Assembly: GCF_030848505.1 (NCBI RefSeq)
Contig: NZ_JAVDDU010000001.1
Span: 62,001 to 126,000, forward strand
Direction of reading: 5' to 3'
DNA: 64,000 nucleotides
DNA from: Marinimicrobium hydrolyticum
Lineage (GTDB): Bacteria > Pseudomonadota > Gammaproteobacteria > Pseudomonadales > Cellvibrionaceae
The notes beneath the pieces were generated by a model. The model made no database searches and had not been told where the DNA came from. It worked only from the letters and a program-made list of their open reading frames with translations. Positions 1-11,700 of the stretch are shown one piece after another; positions within the stretch are counted from its first letter, which is position 1, and each line of letters opens with the position of its first letter. The position numbers and the translations under genes are program-made.

Positions 1-49
1 CGTCAAAGGTTTCGCCGATGACTTTTTCTTTATCTTTACGTTGGCTCAT
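1..49 (-). CDS. PA4642-like small protein, N-terminal end only
   Basis: The first 16 codons of a leftward gene are present, beginning at the ATG at 47-49 and running off the left edge. The peptide starts MSQRKDKEKVIGE, which resembles the beginning of the small PA4642 family of pseudomonads (lysine-rich start followed by VIGE). The function of that family is unknown to me. Only 16 residues are visible, so the assignment rests on a short match and could be wrong. The gene is transcribed away from the repeat-like region to its right. Confidence 0.5.
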   Translation of the reverse strand, partial: MSQRKDKEKVIGETFD

Positions 50-406
50 GTTGCATTCTCAATAAATTGGTTTTAGACGCAGCGATGTAGCTAGTTCAGG
101 AAAGGGTACCCTGCGTTGTGAGACACGCTGTATATAACGGCCCCTACGCGCTCCCGGCGCTTCGGGGCACTCCTCGCTTCCCTGCGAGTCGTCCATGTAC
201 GCTCCGCGTCGGCTTCCTGCCTCCGAGGGTCTCAAAACGCTGGAGACTCTTTCCTCTACTGTGTTGCCTGAAAGGACGTCACCATTTGGTATCGCAAAGT
301 TGAAGGCAGTCCGCAGGGCTGTGCACATGGATGTTACCTGTACGCTTCCCATCGCGCTTTGCCTCCGGTGGTCTCAAAACCCTGCCTATCCTTTCCTTCG
401 GTTTTT
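50..406. repeat. Non-coding GC-rich intergenic region with an imperfect internal direct repeat
   Basis: No gene is visible between the left-edge gene and gatB. The region contains two imperfect direct copies of about 39 bases, at 217-255 and 359-397. Both read CTGCCTCCG (or TTGCCTCCG), then GGTCTCAAAAC, and end in TTTCCT. Short open frames on both strands here have no protein-like character. The composition and internal repetition suggest a degenerate intergenic repeat family rather than regulatory DNA. The start of the left-edge gene and the end of gatB limit it. Confidence 0.5.
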
Positions 407-1861
407 TTAACCTTCCAGTTTCTTTTTCAAAATATCATTCACTGCCTGAGGGTTTGCCTGCCCCTTGCTGGCCTTCATGATCTGGCCGACGAAGAAGCCC
501 AACATTTTAGGCCGCTTCGCCTCGTCGGCACTTCGGTAGTTGTCCACCTGTTTGGTGTTGTTGGCGATAACCTCGTCCACCAGTTTTTCCAGGGCGCCGG
601 TGTCCGATACCTGTTTGAGGCCGCGGGCTTCAATGATGGTGTCGGCGTCACCCTCGCCAAGGGTCATAGCTTCGAAGACTTGTTTGGCAATTTTGCTGGA
701 CAGGGTGCCGTCGGTCAGTCGCGTGATCAGCCCGGCCAACTGAATCGGCGTGACCTTGGATTGCGTGATGCTTAGCTCTTCTTTGTTCAGGTAAGCGGAC
801 AAGTCAGCCATAATCCAGTTGGCTGCCAATTTCGCTTCACCGCAAGCTTTCACGGTGGCTTCAAAGTAGTCAGCCACGGCACGTTCCGCGGTCAGTTGCG
901 TGGCGTCGTATTCGGTCAAGCCATAGTCAGCCACGAAACGTTCACGGCGCGCTTCCGGAAGCTCGGGCATTTGTTGACGCACTTCGTTGATGTACTGATC
1001 GTCGAGGATGACCGGCAGCAGGTCCGGGCAGGGGAAGTACCGATAGTCATCCGAGTCTTCCTTGGTGCGCATGGAACGGGCCACTTTGGTTTCGCCGTTG
1101 TAGAGACGAGTCTCCTGGACAATTTTGCCACCGTCTTCCAATACGTCGATCTGCCGTTCCACTTCCAGCGCAATGGCTTCTTCCATAAAACGGAAGGAGT
1201 TGAGGTTTTTGGTTTCGGTACGCGTACCCAACGTTTCCTGGCCTTTGGGGCGAACGGAGATGTTGACGTCAAAGCGCATGGAGCCCTGAGACATATCGCC
1301 GTCACAGATTTCCAAAGAGGTGGCGATGTTGTGCAGTTTCTTGGCGAAGGCTACCGCTTCTTCGGCGCTGCGCATGTCCGGTTCGGTGACCACTTCTATC
1401 AGCGGGGTGCCGGCGCGGTTCAGGTCGATGCCGCTCATGCCGTGGTAGTCTTCGTGCAGGGATTTACCTGCATCTTCTTCCAAGTGCGCGTGGTGAATGC
1501 GGACTCGCTTGGTTCGGCCTTCAGAGAGTTCCAAGTCCACATAACCCGGGCCAACAATCGGCTCGGCCAACTGGGTGGTTTGATAGCCTTTGGGAAGATC
1601 CGGGTAGAAATAGTTCTTGCGCTCGAACACGGAGCGTTTGCCGATTTCCGCATGCACGGCCAAACCGAACATCACCGCGTAGCGAAACGCGGCTTCGTTG
1701 GCCACAGGCAGCGTGCCCGGCATGGCCAGGTCAATGGCGCACGCTTGGGTGTTGGGCGCTGCGCCGTAGGCGGTGCTGGCGCCGGAGAATATTTTGGTTT
1801 TGGTGGCCAGTTGTACGTGTACTTCCAGCCCGATTACTGTTTCCCATTCCATCTTTGTCAT
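407..1861 (-). CDS. gatB: Aspartyl/glutamyl-tRNA(Asn/Gln) amidotransferase subunit B
   Basis: GatB is the kinase and tRNA-binding subunit of the GatCAB complex, which activates mischarged Glu-tRNA(Gln) and/or Asp-tRNA(Asn) with ATP so that ammonia from GatA can amidate it. The 484 residues match the family length. The N-terminus carries the typical GLEVHVQL and the [17 protein letters not shown] stretch, followed by [14 protein letters not shown]. The C-terminal third corresponds to the helical YqeY-like tRNA-binding domain. I kept the first ATG (1861), which has AAGG a few bases upstream; an ATG three codons later is possible. It is the last gene of gatC-gatA-gatB, 52 bases after gatA. Confidence 0.96.
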   Translation of the reverse strand: MTKMEWETVIGLEVHVQLATKTKIFSGASTAYGAAPNTQACAIDLAMPGTLPVANEAAFRYAVMFGLAVHAEIGKRSVFERKNYFYPDLPKGYQTTQLAEPIVGPGYVDLELSEGRTKRVRIHHAHLEEDAGKSLHEDYHGMSGIDLNRAGTPLIEVVTEPDMRSAEEAVAFAKKLHNIATSLEICDGDMSQGSMRFDVNISVRPKGQETLGTRTETKNLNSFRFMEEAIALEVERQIDVLEDGGKIVQETRLYNGETKVARSMRTKEDSDDYRYFPCPDLLPVILDDQYINEVRQQMPELPEARRERFVADYGLTEYDATQLTAERAVADYFEATVKACGEAKLAANWIMADLSAYLNKEELSITQSKVTPIQLAGLITRLTDGTLSSKIAKQVFEAMTLGEGDADTIIEARGLKQVSDTGALEKLVDEVIANNTKQVDNYRSADEAKRPKMLGFFVGQIMKASKGQANPQAVNDILKKKLEG

Positions 1862-1913
1862 AAACCTTGAGTAGTGGTTTCAGTGGCCCGGTTCGGGGCT
1901 TACTGGCAACGCG

Positions 1914-3368
1914 TCATTCAATACCTGGCGCGGAGCGCGTGTGGAAATCCGTTGTCTGCTGGAACTGGTGGGCAATGTTCAACAGCCGCCCTTCAGCAAA
2001 GTAATTGCCAATCAACTGCAAACCAACGGGTTTGTTTTCCACCAGGCCGCAGGGAATCGACAGCCCGGGCAAGCCCGCCAAGTTGGTGGCGATGGTGTAA
2101 ATATCTTCCAGGTACATGGCCACCGGGTCTTTGGTTTTGGCACCGAAGGCAAACGCCGGTGAAGGCGAGGTGGGACCCATAATCACATCCACTTGAGTAA
2201 AGGCGTCCACAAAGTCTTGTTTAATGAGTCGGCGCACTTTCTGGGCTTTGCTGTAATAGGCATCGTAGTAACCGGCGGAGAGTGCATAGGCGCCCACCAA
2301 AATGCGGCGTTTCACTTCATCCCCGAACGCTTCGCTGCGCGAGCGCTGGTACAGGTCCATAAGGTCTTTGGGGGTTTCGCACCGGTAGCCGTAGCGCACA
2401 CCGTCGAAGCGAGACAGGTTGGCGGAACACTCGGCCGGGGCGATGACGTAATAGGCCGGTACCGCTAAATGGGAGTGGGGCAGGCTGATCTCTTGCACGC
2501 TGGCACCCAGGCCCTCGTACACTTTGATCGCCGCTTCCACGGCTGCGCCTGTCTCCGGGTGCAAGCCCTCGCTGAAGTATTCTTTCGGTACACCGATCTT
2601 CAAACCCTTCAGAGGCTGATTCAAATTCGCGGTGTAATCTTCCAGCGGCTGGTCAACACAAGTGGAATCCAGTGTATCGAAGCTGGCCATGGCATTGAGC
2701 ATCAGTGCCGAGTCTTCGGCGGTGCGGGTCAGTGTACCGGCCTGATCCAGACTGGATGCAAAGGCGATCATGCCCCAGCGGGACACGCGTCCGTAGGTGG
2801 GCTTCAGACCGGTCAATCCACACAGTGCCGCGGGCTGGCGAATGGAGCCGCCCGTGTCACTGGCAGTAGCACCAGCGGCCAGTTGCGCGGCCACAGCGGC
2901 GGCGGAACCACCGGAGGATCCGCCGGGGACACAGTCGATGGCCCAGGGGTTTTTTACCGGCCCGTAGTAGCTGGTTTCATTGGAGGAGCCCATGGCGAAC
3001 TCGTCCATATTGGTTTTGCCCAGCATGACTGCCCCAGCCGCTTGCAGGTTTTCCACAATGGTAGCGCTGTAAGGGGGCACGAAGTTGTCGAGCATTTTCG
3101 AGCCGCAGCTGGTGCGAACGCCATCGGTGCAAAACAAGTCTTTGTGGGCGATGGGTATGCCGCACAAGGTAGGCGCGTCGCCCTGGGCCAGTCGGCGGTC
3201 GGCTTCCTCGGCCTGCTGCAATGCCTGTTGTTCAGTTATCGTGATGAAACTGTTGTAGGTGGCATCCAGGCGCTGGATTCGCTCCAGGTAATGTTGAGTC
3301 AGTTCGACGCTGGAAAAATCTCGGCGTTTCAACCCTAGTGCGAGTTGGGCCATGGTCTGGTCATGCAT
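1914..3368 (-). CDS. gatA: Aspartyl/glutamyl-tRNA(Asn/Gln) amidotransferase subunit A
   Basis: GatA is the glutaminase subunit of GatCAB; it releases ammonia from glutamine and channels it to the activated aminoacyl-tRNA on GatB. The 484 residues fit the amidase-signature family. The Ser-cisSer-Lys triad is visible: Lys76 in AHKD, Ser151 in the GGSSGGS loop and Ser175 in [10 protein letters not shown]. It lies between gatC (57 bases upstream) and gatB, on the same strand, so the three are probably one transcript. The start is the ATG at 3368, with AAGGA about 11 bases upstream; an ATG five codons downstream is an alternative. Confidence 0.97.
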   Translation of the reverse strand: MHDQTMAQLALGLKRRDFSSVELTQHYLERIQRLDATYNSFITITEQQALQQAEEADRRLAQGDAPTLCGIPIAHKDLFCTDGVRTSCGSKMLDNFVPPYSATIVENLQAAGAVMLGKTNMDEFAMGSSNETSYYGPVKNPWAIDCVPGGSSGGSAAAVAAQLAAGATASDTGGSIRQPAALCGLTGLKPTYGRVSRWGMIAFASSLDQAGTLTRTAEDSALMLNAMASFDTLDSTCVDQPLEDYTANLNQPLKGLKIGVPKEYFSEGLHPETGAAVEAAIKVYEGLGASVQEISLPHSHLAVPAYYVIAPAECSANLSRFDGVRYGYRCETPKDLMDLYQRSRSEAFGDEVKRRILVGAYALSAGYYDAYYSKAQKVRRLIKQDFVDAFTQVDVIMGPTSPSPAFAFGAKTKDPVAMYLEDIYTIATNLAGLPGLSIPCGLVENKPVGLQLIGNYFAEGRLLNIAHQFQQTTDFHTRSAPGIE

Positions 3369-3425
3369 GGGAAAAAGTGTCCTTAGATAGGGGCGGGCAT
3401 GCGGGCCCAGAAATCACAATTGAGG

Positions 3426-3719
3426 TTATTCTTCGATGACCCTGGGAACCAGGTAAAGGCCATCTTCAACGGCGGGCGCAATGGCCTGAAACGCCTCGCG
3501 CCGATTCTGTTCGGTGACTTGATCGGCACGCAGCCGTTGCACCGCATCCAGAGGGTGCGCCATGGGCTCGACGTCGCGGGTGTCGGCGGCTTGCAATTGA
3601 TCCACCAAATTGAGTACTTCGGTGATGCGACTGGCCACTTCGCCAGATTGTTGCTCGGAAACGGCAATGCGCGCCAATTGGGCCAGTTTGGCGATATCGG
3701 AAGGTTCTACAGTGGCCAT
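3426..3719 (-). CDS. gatC: Aspartyl/glutamyl-tRNA(Asn/Gln) amidotransferase subunit C
   Basis: GatC is the small subunit that wraps around and stabilises the GatA-GatB interface. The 97-residue protein begins MATVEPSDIAKLAQLARI, the usual GatC opening, and ends with the characteristic DGLYLVPRVIEE. I chose the ATG at 3719 because GGAG lies nine bases upstream; a TTG seven codons earlier extends the frame but that extension covers this ribosome-binding site. It is the first gene of the gatCAB operon and is divergent from mreB, as in pseudomonads. Confidence 0.95.
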   Translation of the reverse strand: MATVEPSDIAKLAQLARIAVSEQQSGEVASRITEVLNLVDQLQAADTRDVEPMAHPLDAVQRLRADQVTEQNRREAFQAIAPAVEDGLYLVPRVIEE

Positions 3720-5215
<1,496 letters not shown>

Positions 5216-5250
5216 AAGCCGTGCAATAACGCTGAGCGTGGGAGCTTGCC

Positions 5251-6084
5251 ATTAAAACGCTGTTCACCAAGGGTCCCGCCGTCGCCTCCCGTGCTCTGAT
5301 ATTTAGCTTGGCGGCGGTTGCCCTCATTCTCGTTAGCATTTACACAGATTGGCTGGCGCCAGTGCGCGCCCAGCTGGGCACTGTGGCGACCCCCTTTTAC
5401 TGGGTGACCAACATACCGCAACGCTTGGAGGATTGGGGGCAGGACACTTTCAGATCCCGAGCCAATTTGCAGGCGGAAAACGAAGCACTGAGAACCGAGC
5501 TGCTGATTCATCAACGCCGGCTGCAACAAATGGCCGCCCTGGCGGCGGAGAATGTGCGTCTGCGGCGATTGCTCAACTCCAGCGATATGCTCCAGGACAA
5601 AGTCCTGATTTCCGAGCTTATCGGTATTTCCCCCGACCCGTTAACCCACACCGTTATGATCGACCGTGGCCGCCGTGATGGCGTCTACCGCGGGCAGGCG
5701 GTGTTGGATGCGTTTGGCTTGATGGGGCAAGTGGTGGAGGTTCACAGCAACAGCAGCCGGGTATTGCTGATTACCGATAGCAGCCACGCCCTGCCGGTGC
5801 AGGTAAACCGCAACGGTGTGCGCGCCATTGCCGAAGGTACCGGTAACCTCAATCAATTGCGCTTGCGCCATGTCTCCAACACCACAGATATTCGGGCCGG
5901 TGACGTGTTAGTCAGCTCTGGCCTGGGAGGCCGCTATCCGGTGGGCTACCCAGTAGCGCAGGTGGAAGAGGTGGTGCGCGACCCAGGGCAGTCCTTTGCC
6001 ACCGTTATTGCCTCGCCCAAAGCTCGTCTGGATCGCAGTCGGCACGTTCTGCTCGTATTCGGAAACGAAGACGGAGACAACTGA
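5251..6084 (+). CDS. mreC: Rod shape-determining protein MreC, probably starting at ATT
   Basis: MreC is a bitopic inner-membrane protein whose periplasmic part forms filaments and activates PBP2. After a short cytoplasmic tail and one membrane helix (LIFSLAAVALILVSIY) come a coiled coil and the two beta-barrel domains, with GQAVLDAFGLMGQVVEV and DVLVSSGLGGRYPVGYPVA as family signatures. The conserved N-terminal segment KTLFTKGP is encoded from 5254, upstream of the first conventional start (TTG at 5308), and the frame is closed by TGA at 5233-5235. No ATG, GTG or TTG lies between. ATT at 5251, six bases after GGAG (5241-5244), is the best start. That gives 277 residues. mreD follows directly. 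Confidence 0.9.
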   Translation: MKTLFTKGPAVASRALIFSLAAVALILVSIYTDWLAPVRAQLGTVATPFYWVTNIPQRLEDWGQDTFRSRANLQAENEALRTELLIHQRRLQQMAALAAENVRLRRLLNSSDMLQDKVLISELIGISPDPLTHTVMIDRGRRDGVYRGQAVLDAFGLMGQVVEVHSNSSRVLLITDSSHALPVQVNRNGVRAIAEGTGNLNQLRLRHVSNTTDIRAGDVLVSSGLGGRYPVGYPVAQVEEVVRDPGQSFATVIASPKARLDRSRHVLLVFGNEDGDN

Positions 6085-6085
6085 G

Positions 6086-6568
6086 GTGTTCGGCAGCGCG
6101 GATCGATGGGTCGTCATTGGCGCTGTCTTGGTGGCGCTGCTGCTGGCGGTATACCCCCTGCCACTGGATTGGCGCTGGGGCCGCCCCGCCTTCCTTCTTT
6201 TATTGGTAATCTACTGGAGCTTGATCGTGCCCGGCCGCACCAGCCTTACGCTGGTTTGGTGCCTGGGGCTGGTCCAGGATTTGATTACCGGCACACCTCT
6301 GGGACAGCATGCGCTGGGTATGGTAATTGTGACCTATATCTGCCTGCAATCCTATCAACGAGTCTGCAATTACGGCTTATGGCAACAAGCCTGTTGGGTG
6401 TTTGTTCTGGTGGGTATTAGTCAACTGACCGCCAACTGGGTGTACACTATGTCCGGTGGGAACGCGCCGGGGTTGTACTTTCTCCTCCCCGCGTTCACCA
6501 GTGCGTTATTGTGGCCGTTTTGTTACCGGCTGCTGGAGCACCTACGTCACCGTTTCGCCGTAAGCTAG
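6086..6568 (+). CDS. mreD: Rod shape-determining membrane protein MreD
   Basis: MreD is a small polytopic inner-membrane partner of MreC. I place the start at GTG 6086, one base after the mreC stop, with GGAG at 6073-6076 inside the end of mreC; this gives 160 residues, the usual size. Upstream extension in this frame would only translate the end of mreC. Hydrophobic helices fill the protein (for example VVIGAVLVALLLAVYPL), and the LVWCLGLVQDLITGTPLG segment is typical of the family. Tight spacing implies translational coupling with mreC. Confidence 0.92.
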   Translation: MFGSADRWVVIGAVLVALLLAVYPLPLDWRWGRPAFLLLLVIYWSLIVPGRTSLTLVWCLGLVQDLITGTPLGQHALGMVIVTYICLQSYQRVCNYGLWQQACWVFVLVGISQLTANWVYTMSGGNAPGLYFLLPAFTSALLWPFCYRLLEHLRHRFAVS

Positions 6569-6618
6569 ACGGCGCGAACGGCCAGCGCCGTACTTGAACC
6601 AACAGACAGTTTTTAGCC

Positions 6619-7224
6619 ATGTCCGATATGTACCTCGCCTCCCAGTCTCCCCGACGCCGCGAACTGCTCAGGCAAATCGGGGTGCGCTTCACTCCCCTTT
6701 CAGTCTCGGTGGAAGAACGCCCCGAGCCTGGTGAAAGCCCTTCTGACTATGTACAGCGCTTGGCTCTTGAAAAGGCGCGCGCCGGCTACGAACGGCTGCA
6801 GCGCGACGGATTAGCCAAACTTCCGGTATTGGGCGCCGACACCATAGGGGTCTTTGAGGGCCAGATTCTGGAAAAGCCGCTGGATCCAGAGCATGCGGCG
6901 ACCATCCTGCGCCGACTGTCCGGGCGCCAGCATCAGGTTCTGTCCGCTGTTGCCATGCGCGACGGAGTGTCCGAACAGGTTCGTCTGTCCGTCAGTGAGG
7001 TGAGCTTTCGGCCCCTGACCGATACCGAGATTCGCAGTTACTGGCACAGTGGTGAACCCGCCGACAAAGCGGGTGGTTATGCCATTCAGGGCTTGGGCGC
7101 GGTGTTCGTGCGCGAGTTGCGAGGTAGCTACACAGGCGTTGTGGGCTTGCCGTTGGAAGTGACGCTGGATCTGCTGCGGGACTTTCAAGTGCCCTGGTGG
7201 CAGACGGGAGCCGGGAGTGAGTGA
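6619..7224 (+). CDS. maf: Maf-family nucleoside triphosphate pyrophosphatase, YhdE type (dTTP/UTP)
   Basis: Maf proteins hydrolyse non-canonical or excess nucleoside triphosphates to monophosphates; the YhdE branch prefers dTTP and UTP. The 201 residues start with LASQSPRRRELL, followed by the catalytic VLGADTI and EKP motifs, SGEPADKAGGYAIQGLG and GSYTGVVGLPL. Place in the operon between mreD and rng is that of E. coli yhdE. Its end overlaps the GTG start of rng by eight bases. Confidence 0.93.
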   Translation: MSDMYLASQSPRRRELLRQIGVRFTPLSVSVEERPEPGESPSDYVQRLALEKARAGYERLQRDGLAKLPVLGADTIGVFEGQILEKPLDPEHAATILRRLSGRQHQVLSAVAMRDGVSEQVRLSVSEVSFRPLTDTEIRSYWHSGEPADKAGGYAIQGLGAVFVRELRGSYTGVVGLPLEVTLDLLRDFQVPWWQTGAGSE

Positions 7225-8686
7225 AGAAATCCTGGTAAACGTCTCCCCGGTCGAAACCCGTGTGGCGGTTGTGGAAAACGGCATAGTGCAGGAGCTGCAC
7301 ATTGAGCGTACCCACAACAAGGGCTACGTGGGCAATATCTACAAGGGTAAAGTGGTCCGTGTCCTGCCGGGCATGCAAGCGGCTTTTGTGGAGATCGGCC
7401 TGGCGCGCACCGCCTTTATTCACGCGGCGGATATCGCCGACATGCCCCTGGAGGTCGAAGGGCGCCGCGCTGAGTTGCCGGACATTCGTACCCTTCTCCG
7501 AGAGGGGCAAAGCCTTCTCGTACAAGTCAGCAAAGACCCGATCGGCAGTAAAGGGGCTCGTCTGACCGCAAACCTGAGTTTGTCTTCACGTTATTTGGTC
7601 TTTCTGCCTCACAGCGCTCACATCGGTGTGTCCATACGGATCGAAGACGAAGAAGAACGAGAGCGGTTGCGCACTTTGGTGGCGACGCTGGTGGCGGAAC
7701 AGGGCGTCTCGGGCGGCTTTATTTTGCGTACTGTGGCGGAAGGTGTGGACGCCGAAGCGCTGGCCTCGGATATCGCCTTTCTGCAAAAGCTCTGGTCCGA
7801 CTTCAAGGGCGCCAGCGCCGGGGCCGCAGTGCCGTCAGTCATCCATACGGACATGCCACTGTCTTTGCGCGCCCTGCGTGATTTGGCGCGCGCCTCTTTG
7901 GAAAAAATACGCGTGGATTCCCGTCAGAGCTGGCAGCAGATGCGCAGCTTTGCGGAAAGTTACTACCCGCAACTGACCGACTTGATCGAATGCTATCAAG
8001 GCGAGCGCCCGCTACTGGACCTGTACGGGGTTGAGGATGAAATCAGCCGGGCACTGGATACCCGCGTGCCCCTGAAATCGAACGGTTATCTCATTATTGA
8101 GCAGACCGAGGCGATGACCACCGTAGATGTGAATACCGGAGCTTTTGTTGGGCGGCGCAACCTGGAAGAGACTATCTTTAAAACTAACATGGAGGCGGCG
8201 ACGGCGATTGTTCGCCAACTGCGTTTGCGCAACCTGGGCGGGATCATCATTCTGGACTTCATCGATATGGAAGATCCAGAGCATGAGCGCCAGGTGCTTC
8301 GGACATTAGAAAAGGCACTGGAAAAAGATCACGCCAAAACCAGTATTACCGGCGTCTCTGAGTTGGGCCTGGTAGAGATGACGCGCAAGCGTACGCGCGA
8401 ATCACTTGGGCAAATGTTGTGTGAACCTTGCCCGTTGTGCAGCGGCAGCGGGCAGATCAAATCCCCGCAAACTGTGTGTTATGAAATTTTTCGGGAAATC
8501 CTCCGAGAGGCGCGAGCCTACGAGAATACCAAGTTCCTGGTGTTGGCTTCGCAAGTGGTGGTGGATCGTCTACTGGACGAAGATGCCGCCTATGTGGCGG
8601 ATCTGGAAGCTTTTATTGGCCGCACGGTCGAGTTCCAGGTCGAGAGTTTGTTTACCCAGGAGCAATACGACGTTGTCTTGGTGTAG
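7217..8686 (+). CDS. rng: Ribonuclease G
   Basis: RNase G is an endoribonuclease that matures the 5' end of 16S rRNA and degrades some mRNAs. The 489 residues show an S1 RNA-binding domain near the N-terminus (GNIYKGKVVRVLPGMQAAFV), and the catalytic Mg-binding aspartates Asp304 (VDVNTG) and Asp347 (LDFIDM). A CEPCPLC zinc-link motif (Cys402, Cys405, Cys408) serves for dimerisation. Length fits RNase G rather than RNase E. The start is GTG 7217, inside the end of maf, with a GGGAG just before it, so the two are translationally coupled. yhdP follows after 36 bases. Confidence 0.96.
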   Translation: MSEEILVNVSPVETRVAVVENGIVQELHIERTHNKGYVGNIYKGKVVRVLPGMQAAFVEIGLARTAFIHAADIADMPLEVEGRRAELPDIRTLLREGQSLLVQVSKDPIGSKGARLTANLSLSSRYLVFLPHSAHIGVSIRIEDEEERERLRTLVATLVAEQGVSGGFILRTVAEGVDAEALASDIAFLQKLWSDFKGASAGAAVPSVIHTDMPLSLRALRDLARASLEKIRVDSRQSWQQMRSFAESYYPQLTDLIECYQGERPLLDLYGVEDEISRALDTRVPLKSNGYLIIEQTEAMTTVDVNTGAFVGRRNLEETIFKTNMEAATAIVRQLRLRNLGGIIILDFIDMEDPEHERQVLRTLEKALEKDHAKTSITGVSELGLVEMTRKRTRESLGQMLCEPCPLCSGSGQIKSPQTVCYEIFREILREARAYENTKFLVLASQVVVDRLLDEDAAYVADLEAFIGRTVEFQVESLFTQEQYDVVLV

Positions 8687-8722
8687 TGTGTTTAACCCTG
8701 TCCTTAAAGGTCTCTTCACCGC

Positions 8723-11700
8723 ATGGTAAAAGCTCTTCGCTACCTGGTGAAAAAATTCTACATCCTGTGTGCTGTTGTGCTGATAGGGGCGGCGGTAGTG
8801 GTTCAGGCTGGGCGCAGTTTGGCGCCCCTGGCGGAGCGCTACCCCGATCAAGTCGCGGAATATCTGTCGGAACAGCTTAATCTGGAAGTCAGTCTGGGGG
8901 CTATTCACGCCCATTGGGAGGGCCTGAAACCGCGCCTTTCCCTACGGGATATCCGCATTCGGGATCTGGATGGTTACCGCCTTCTGGTGGCCGAAGGTGC
9001 TGAGCTTGAGCTCGACCTGTTGAGCAGTGCCCTACGGCTCAAGCCCGTTTGGGGGGAAATAGAACTGCACTCAGCCCACCTATTGCTCACCCAAAGCGAA
9101 TCTGGCACTTGGGGTGTACCCGGGCCAGCGACTCAGCAGCAAGGGGCCCAGCTGGACGACGTTTGGAGCTTGGTACAACTGGGAACCCGCGTTGAATTTC
9201 ATGATACCCGGCTGCGTCTGGCGTTTGCCAACGGCGAGCGGTTGGACTTTATCGCACCCCACATACTGCTGGAAAATCACGAAGACTTTCACCGCTTGTC
9301 GGCGCAGGTTGACATCGCTGAGCGCGCCGGCGCTTTGAAACTGGTTATCGAAGGCCAGGGTAACCCTTCAGATTCGCGCCGCTTCCACACCCAGGGTCAT
9401 CTGGAGTTAAGCCAGATTCCTCTGCGGGAGTCCGTGGTAGCTCTGGAAGAAGCCTTCTTGGGTGAAAGTGAACGGGGCGAATGGGTACGGGACGGGCGAG
9501 CCAACGCGCGGCTGTGGTTTGACAGTTTACCCAGGGGCGAAGGTTACAGTCTTCGTGGGCACGCCACCCTGGAAGACTTGACGCTACCCATACAGGGGCG
9601 TGATCTGCGTACCGTATCCACGAAAGTGTCCGGGCAGTGGATGCGCGACGGCCGCTGGCAAATGGCGCTGCAGGAGCTGAGTGCGCTGTGGGGCGAGCAA
9701 AAGCTTCCAGCGGTGAATATGGGGGCCAGCCTGGACGGACCAAAAGCGCCAGTGCAGATCATGATGGACCGCCTGGAGCTGGGCTATTGGGCCGACTTGG
9801 TGGATCAATTTGGCCTGCTGGGGGATGGCTTGTTGCAAGAAGTACTGCAAACTCTCAAGCCGCGCGGGCACTTGCACCACGTGCAACTGACGCTACCCCG
9901 GGAGGAACCGCAACGCTGGGAACTGGCCGCTGAACTGAATCAGGTGAGTGTAGATCCCTGGCAAAACGTCCCGGGCTTTACCAATGTTTCGGGCTACCTG
10001 GCGGCCAATCAGTCCGGTGGCACCCTGGATCTAGACAGTCGCAACGGCTTCGGCATGTTTTATGAGGGCACGTACGACGCGCCCATGGGCTACCAGCGAG
10101 CCCGGGGGCAGGTGGCTTGGCATCTACGGCCGGAAGACAACAGGATTTACGTCAATAGCGGCCCCCTGACGCTGGCGGGTGAGCGGGAATCCGCTCGCGG
10201 CAGCTTCTGGCTGGCCATGCCCTGGCAAGCCGGTACCGATGACATCGACCTTTATATTCAGGTGGCTACAGAACAAATGGCGGCGCCCCTGTACGCCAAA
10301 TATCTGCCCGCCGTATTGCCCCCGGTTTTGACCGATTGGTTACACAGCAGCCTGGCACGCGCCAATCCGGGGCGTGTCACCGCTGGCGATTTTGTGTTTC
10401 GCGGCACCCTCAGCGAGCCCAGCGAGATGGCGCGGAGCCACCAACTGTATTTGGCGTTCGAGCGAGCCCGGCTTAAGTACGATTCAGAGTGGCCAGCGCT
10501 AACAGGAGGGGAAGGGCAGCTTTGGTTGGATGACAGCCACTTGAACGTGCAACTGACACAAGCCCAGGTGTATAACAGCCGAGTTCATGATGTTGAGATC
10601 GGCCTTGCACCCAATGCGGAGGGCGAAGGCCTTTTATTAATTATTGATGGCCAAGTCGACGGTATCGCCAGCGACGGTTTGAGGCTGCTGCGCGAATCCG
10701 CCTTGCAGCGCCAAGTGGGCCGAGCAATGGACGGCTGGTACATGCATGGCGATTTGCAGGCGGAATTGTCGCTGGCAATTCCACTGCAGGCAGATCAGCC
10801 CGGAGCTCGACAGGTAGTCACTGTAGATCTAGATGTCCCCCGCTGGGCTATGGATCATTATGACCTGGAAATGCGTAACCTGAAGGGTCGTATTCGCTAC
10901 ACCGACCGGGACGGGCTGAGCGCCGACGCCTTGCAAACCACTTTGTTTGGCGAACCTTTGAGTATATCCATTGCCAGCCAACGCTCACGGGATGAAGACC
11001 TGCCTCAAACCTTGCTCTCCTTCGCTGGTGCGGTGCACAGTGACCGATTGCTGGAATGGTCTCAACAACCCGCGGCGGCCTTCCTGCGCGGCAACATCAA
11101 CTATCGAGCGCAAGTGGAACTCACTCACCGCCCAGAAACCGATGAGGGCGATCGCCGCAAGGTAGCCCTGGCCATTACCAGCGATCTCGAAGGTGTTGCG
11201 GTCGATTTGCCAGCCCCGTATGGCAAAGGCCCCGCTACAGCGCGGCCAACGCATTTGAACATGGTGTTCGGTACCGAGACGTCGCTGATCGATCTTCACT
11301 ATGGCGATTTGTTGCAAGCTCTGGTGCAGCTCGACACCGAAGGTTTTCAGTTACGGGCCGCCAATTTGGCGCTGGGTGAGCCAGCTCAGTTGCCCACCGA
11401 CTCAAGGTTGCACCTGAGCGGAAGTCTGGATCGCTTTGACTGGCCTCGTTGGCAGAGCGTTTGGGATCGCTACAACGCCCATGCGGAAAAACTTGGACAT
11501 GACCCTGAACAGCAAACCCAGCGTGCCCAAGAGCTACTCGCCGACGACTTGCAGCTCAGTGCCCAAATGCGTTTGGGCCAACATCAACTGGGCGGCGTCT
11601 TGCTGGAAGATATAGACCTGGGCGTGTCCTCTGAAGCTGACGGGTGGTCATTGAACTTCGCGAATGACACCTTGCAGGGGAATTTGCAGTGGTTCAACGA

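Noticed and set aside
896-1870. Rightward open frame of 324 codons
   Set aside because: It is antisense to gatB and has no family features.
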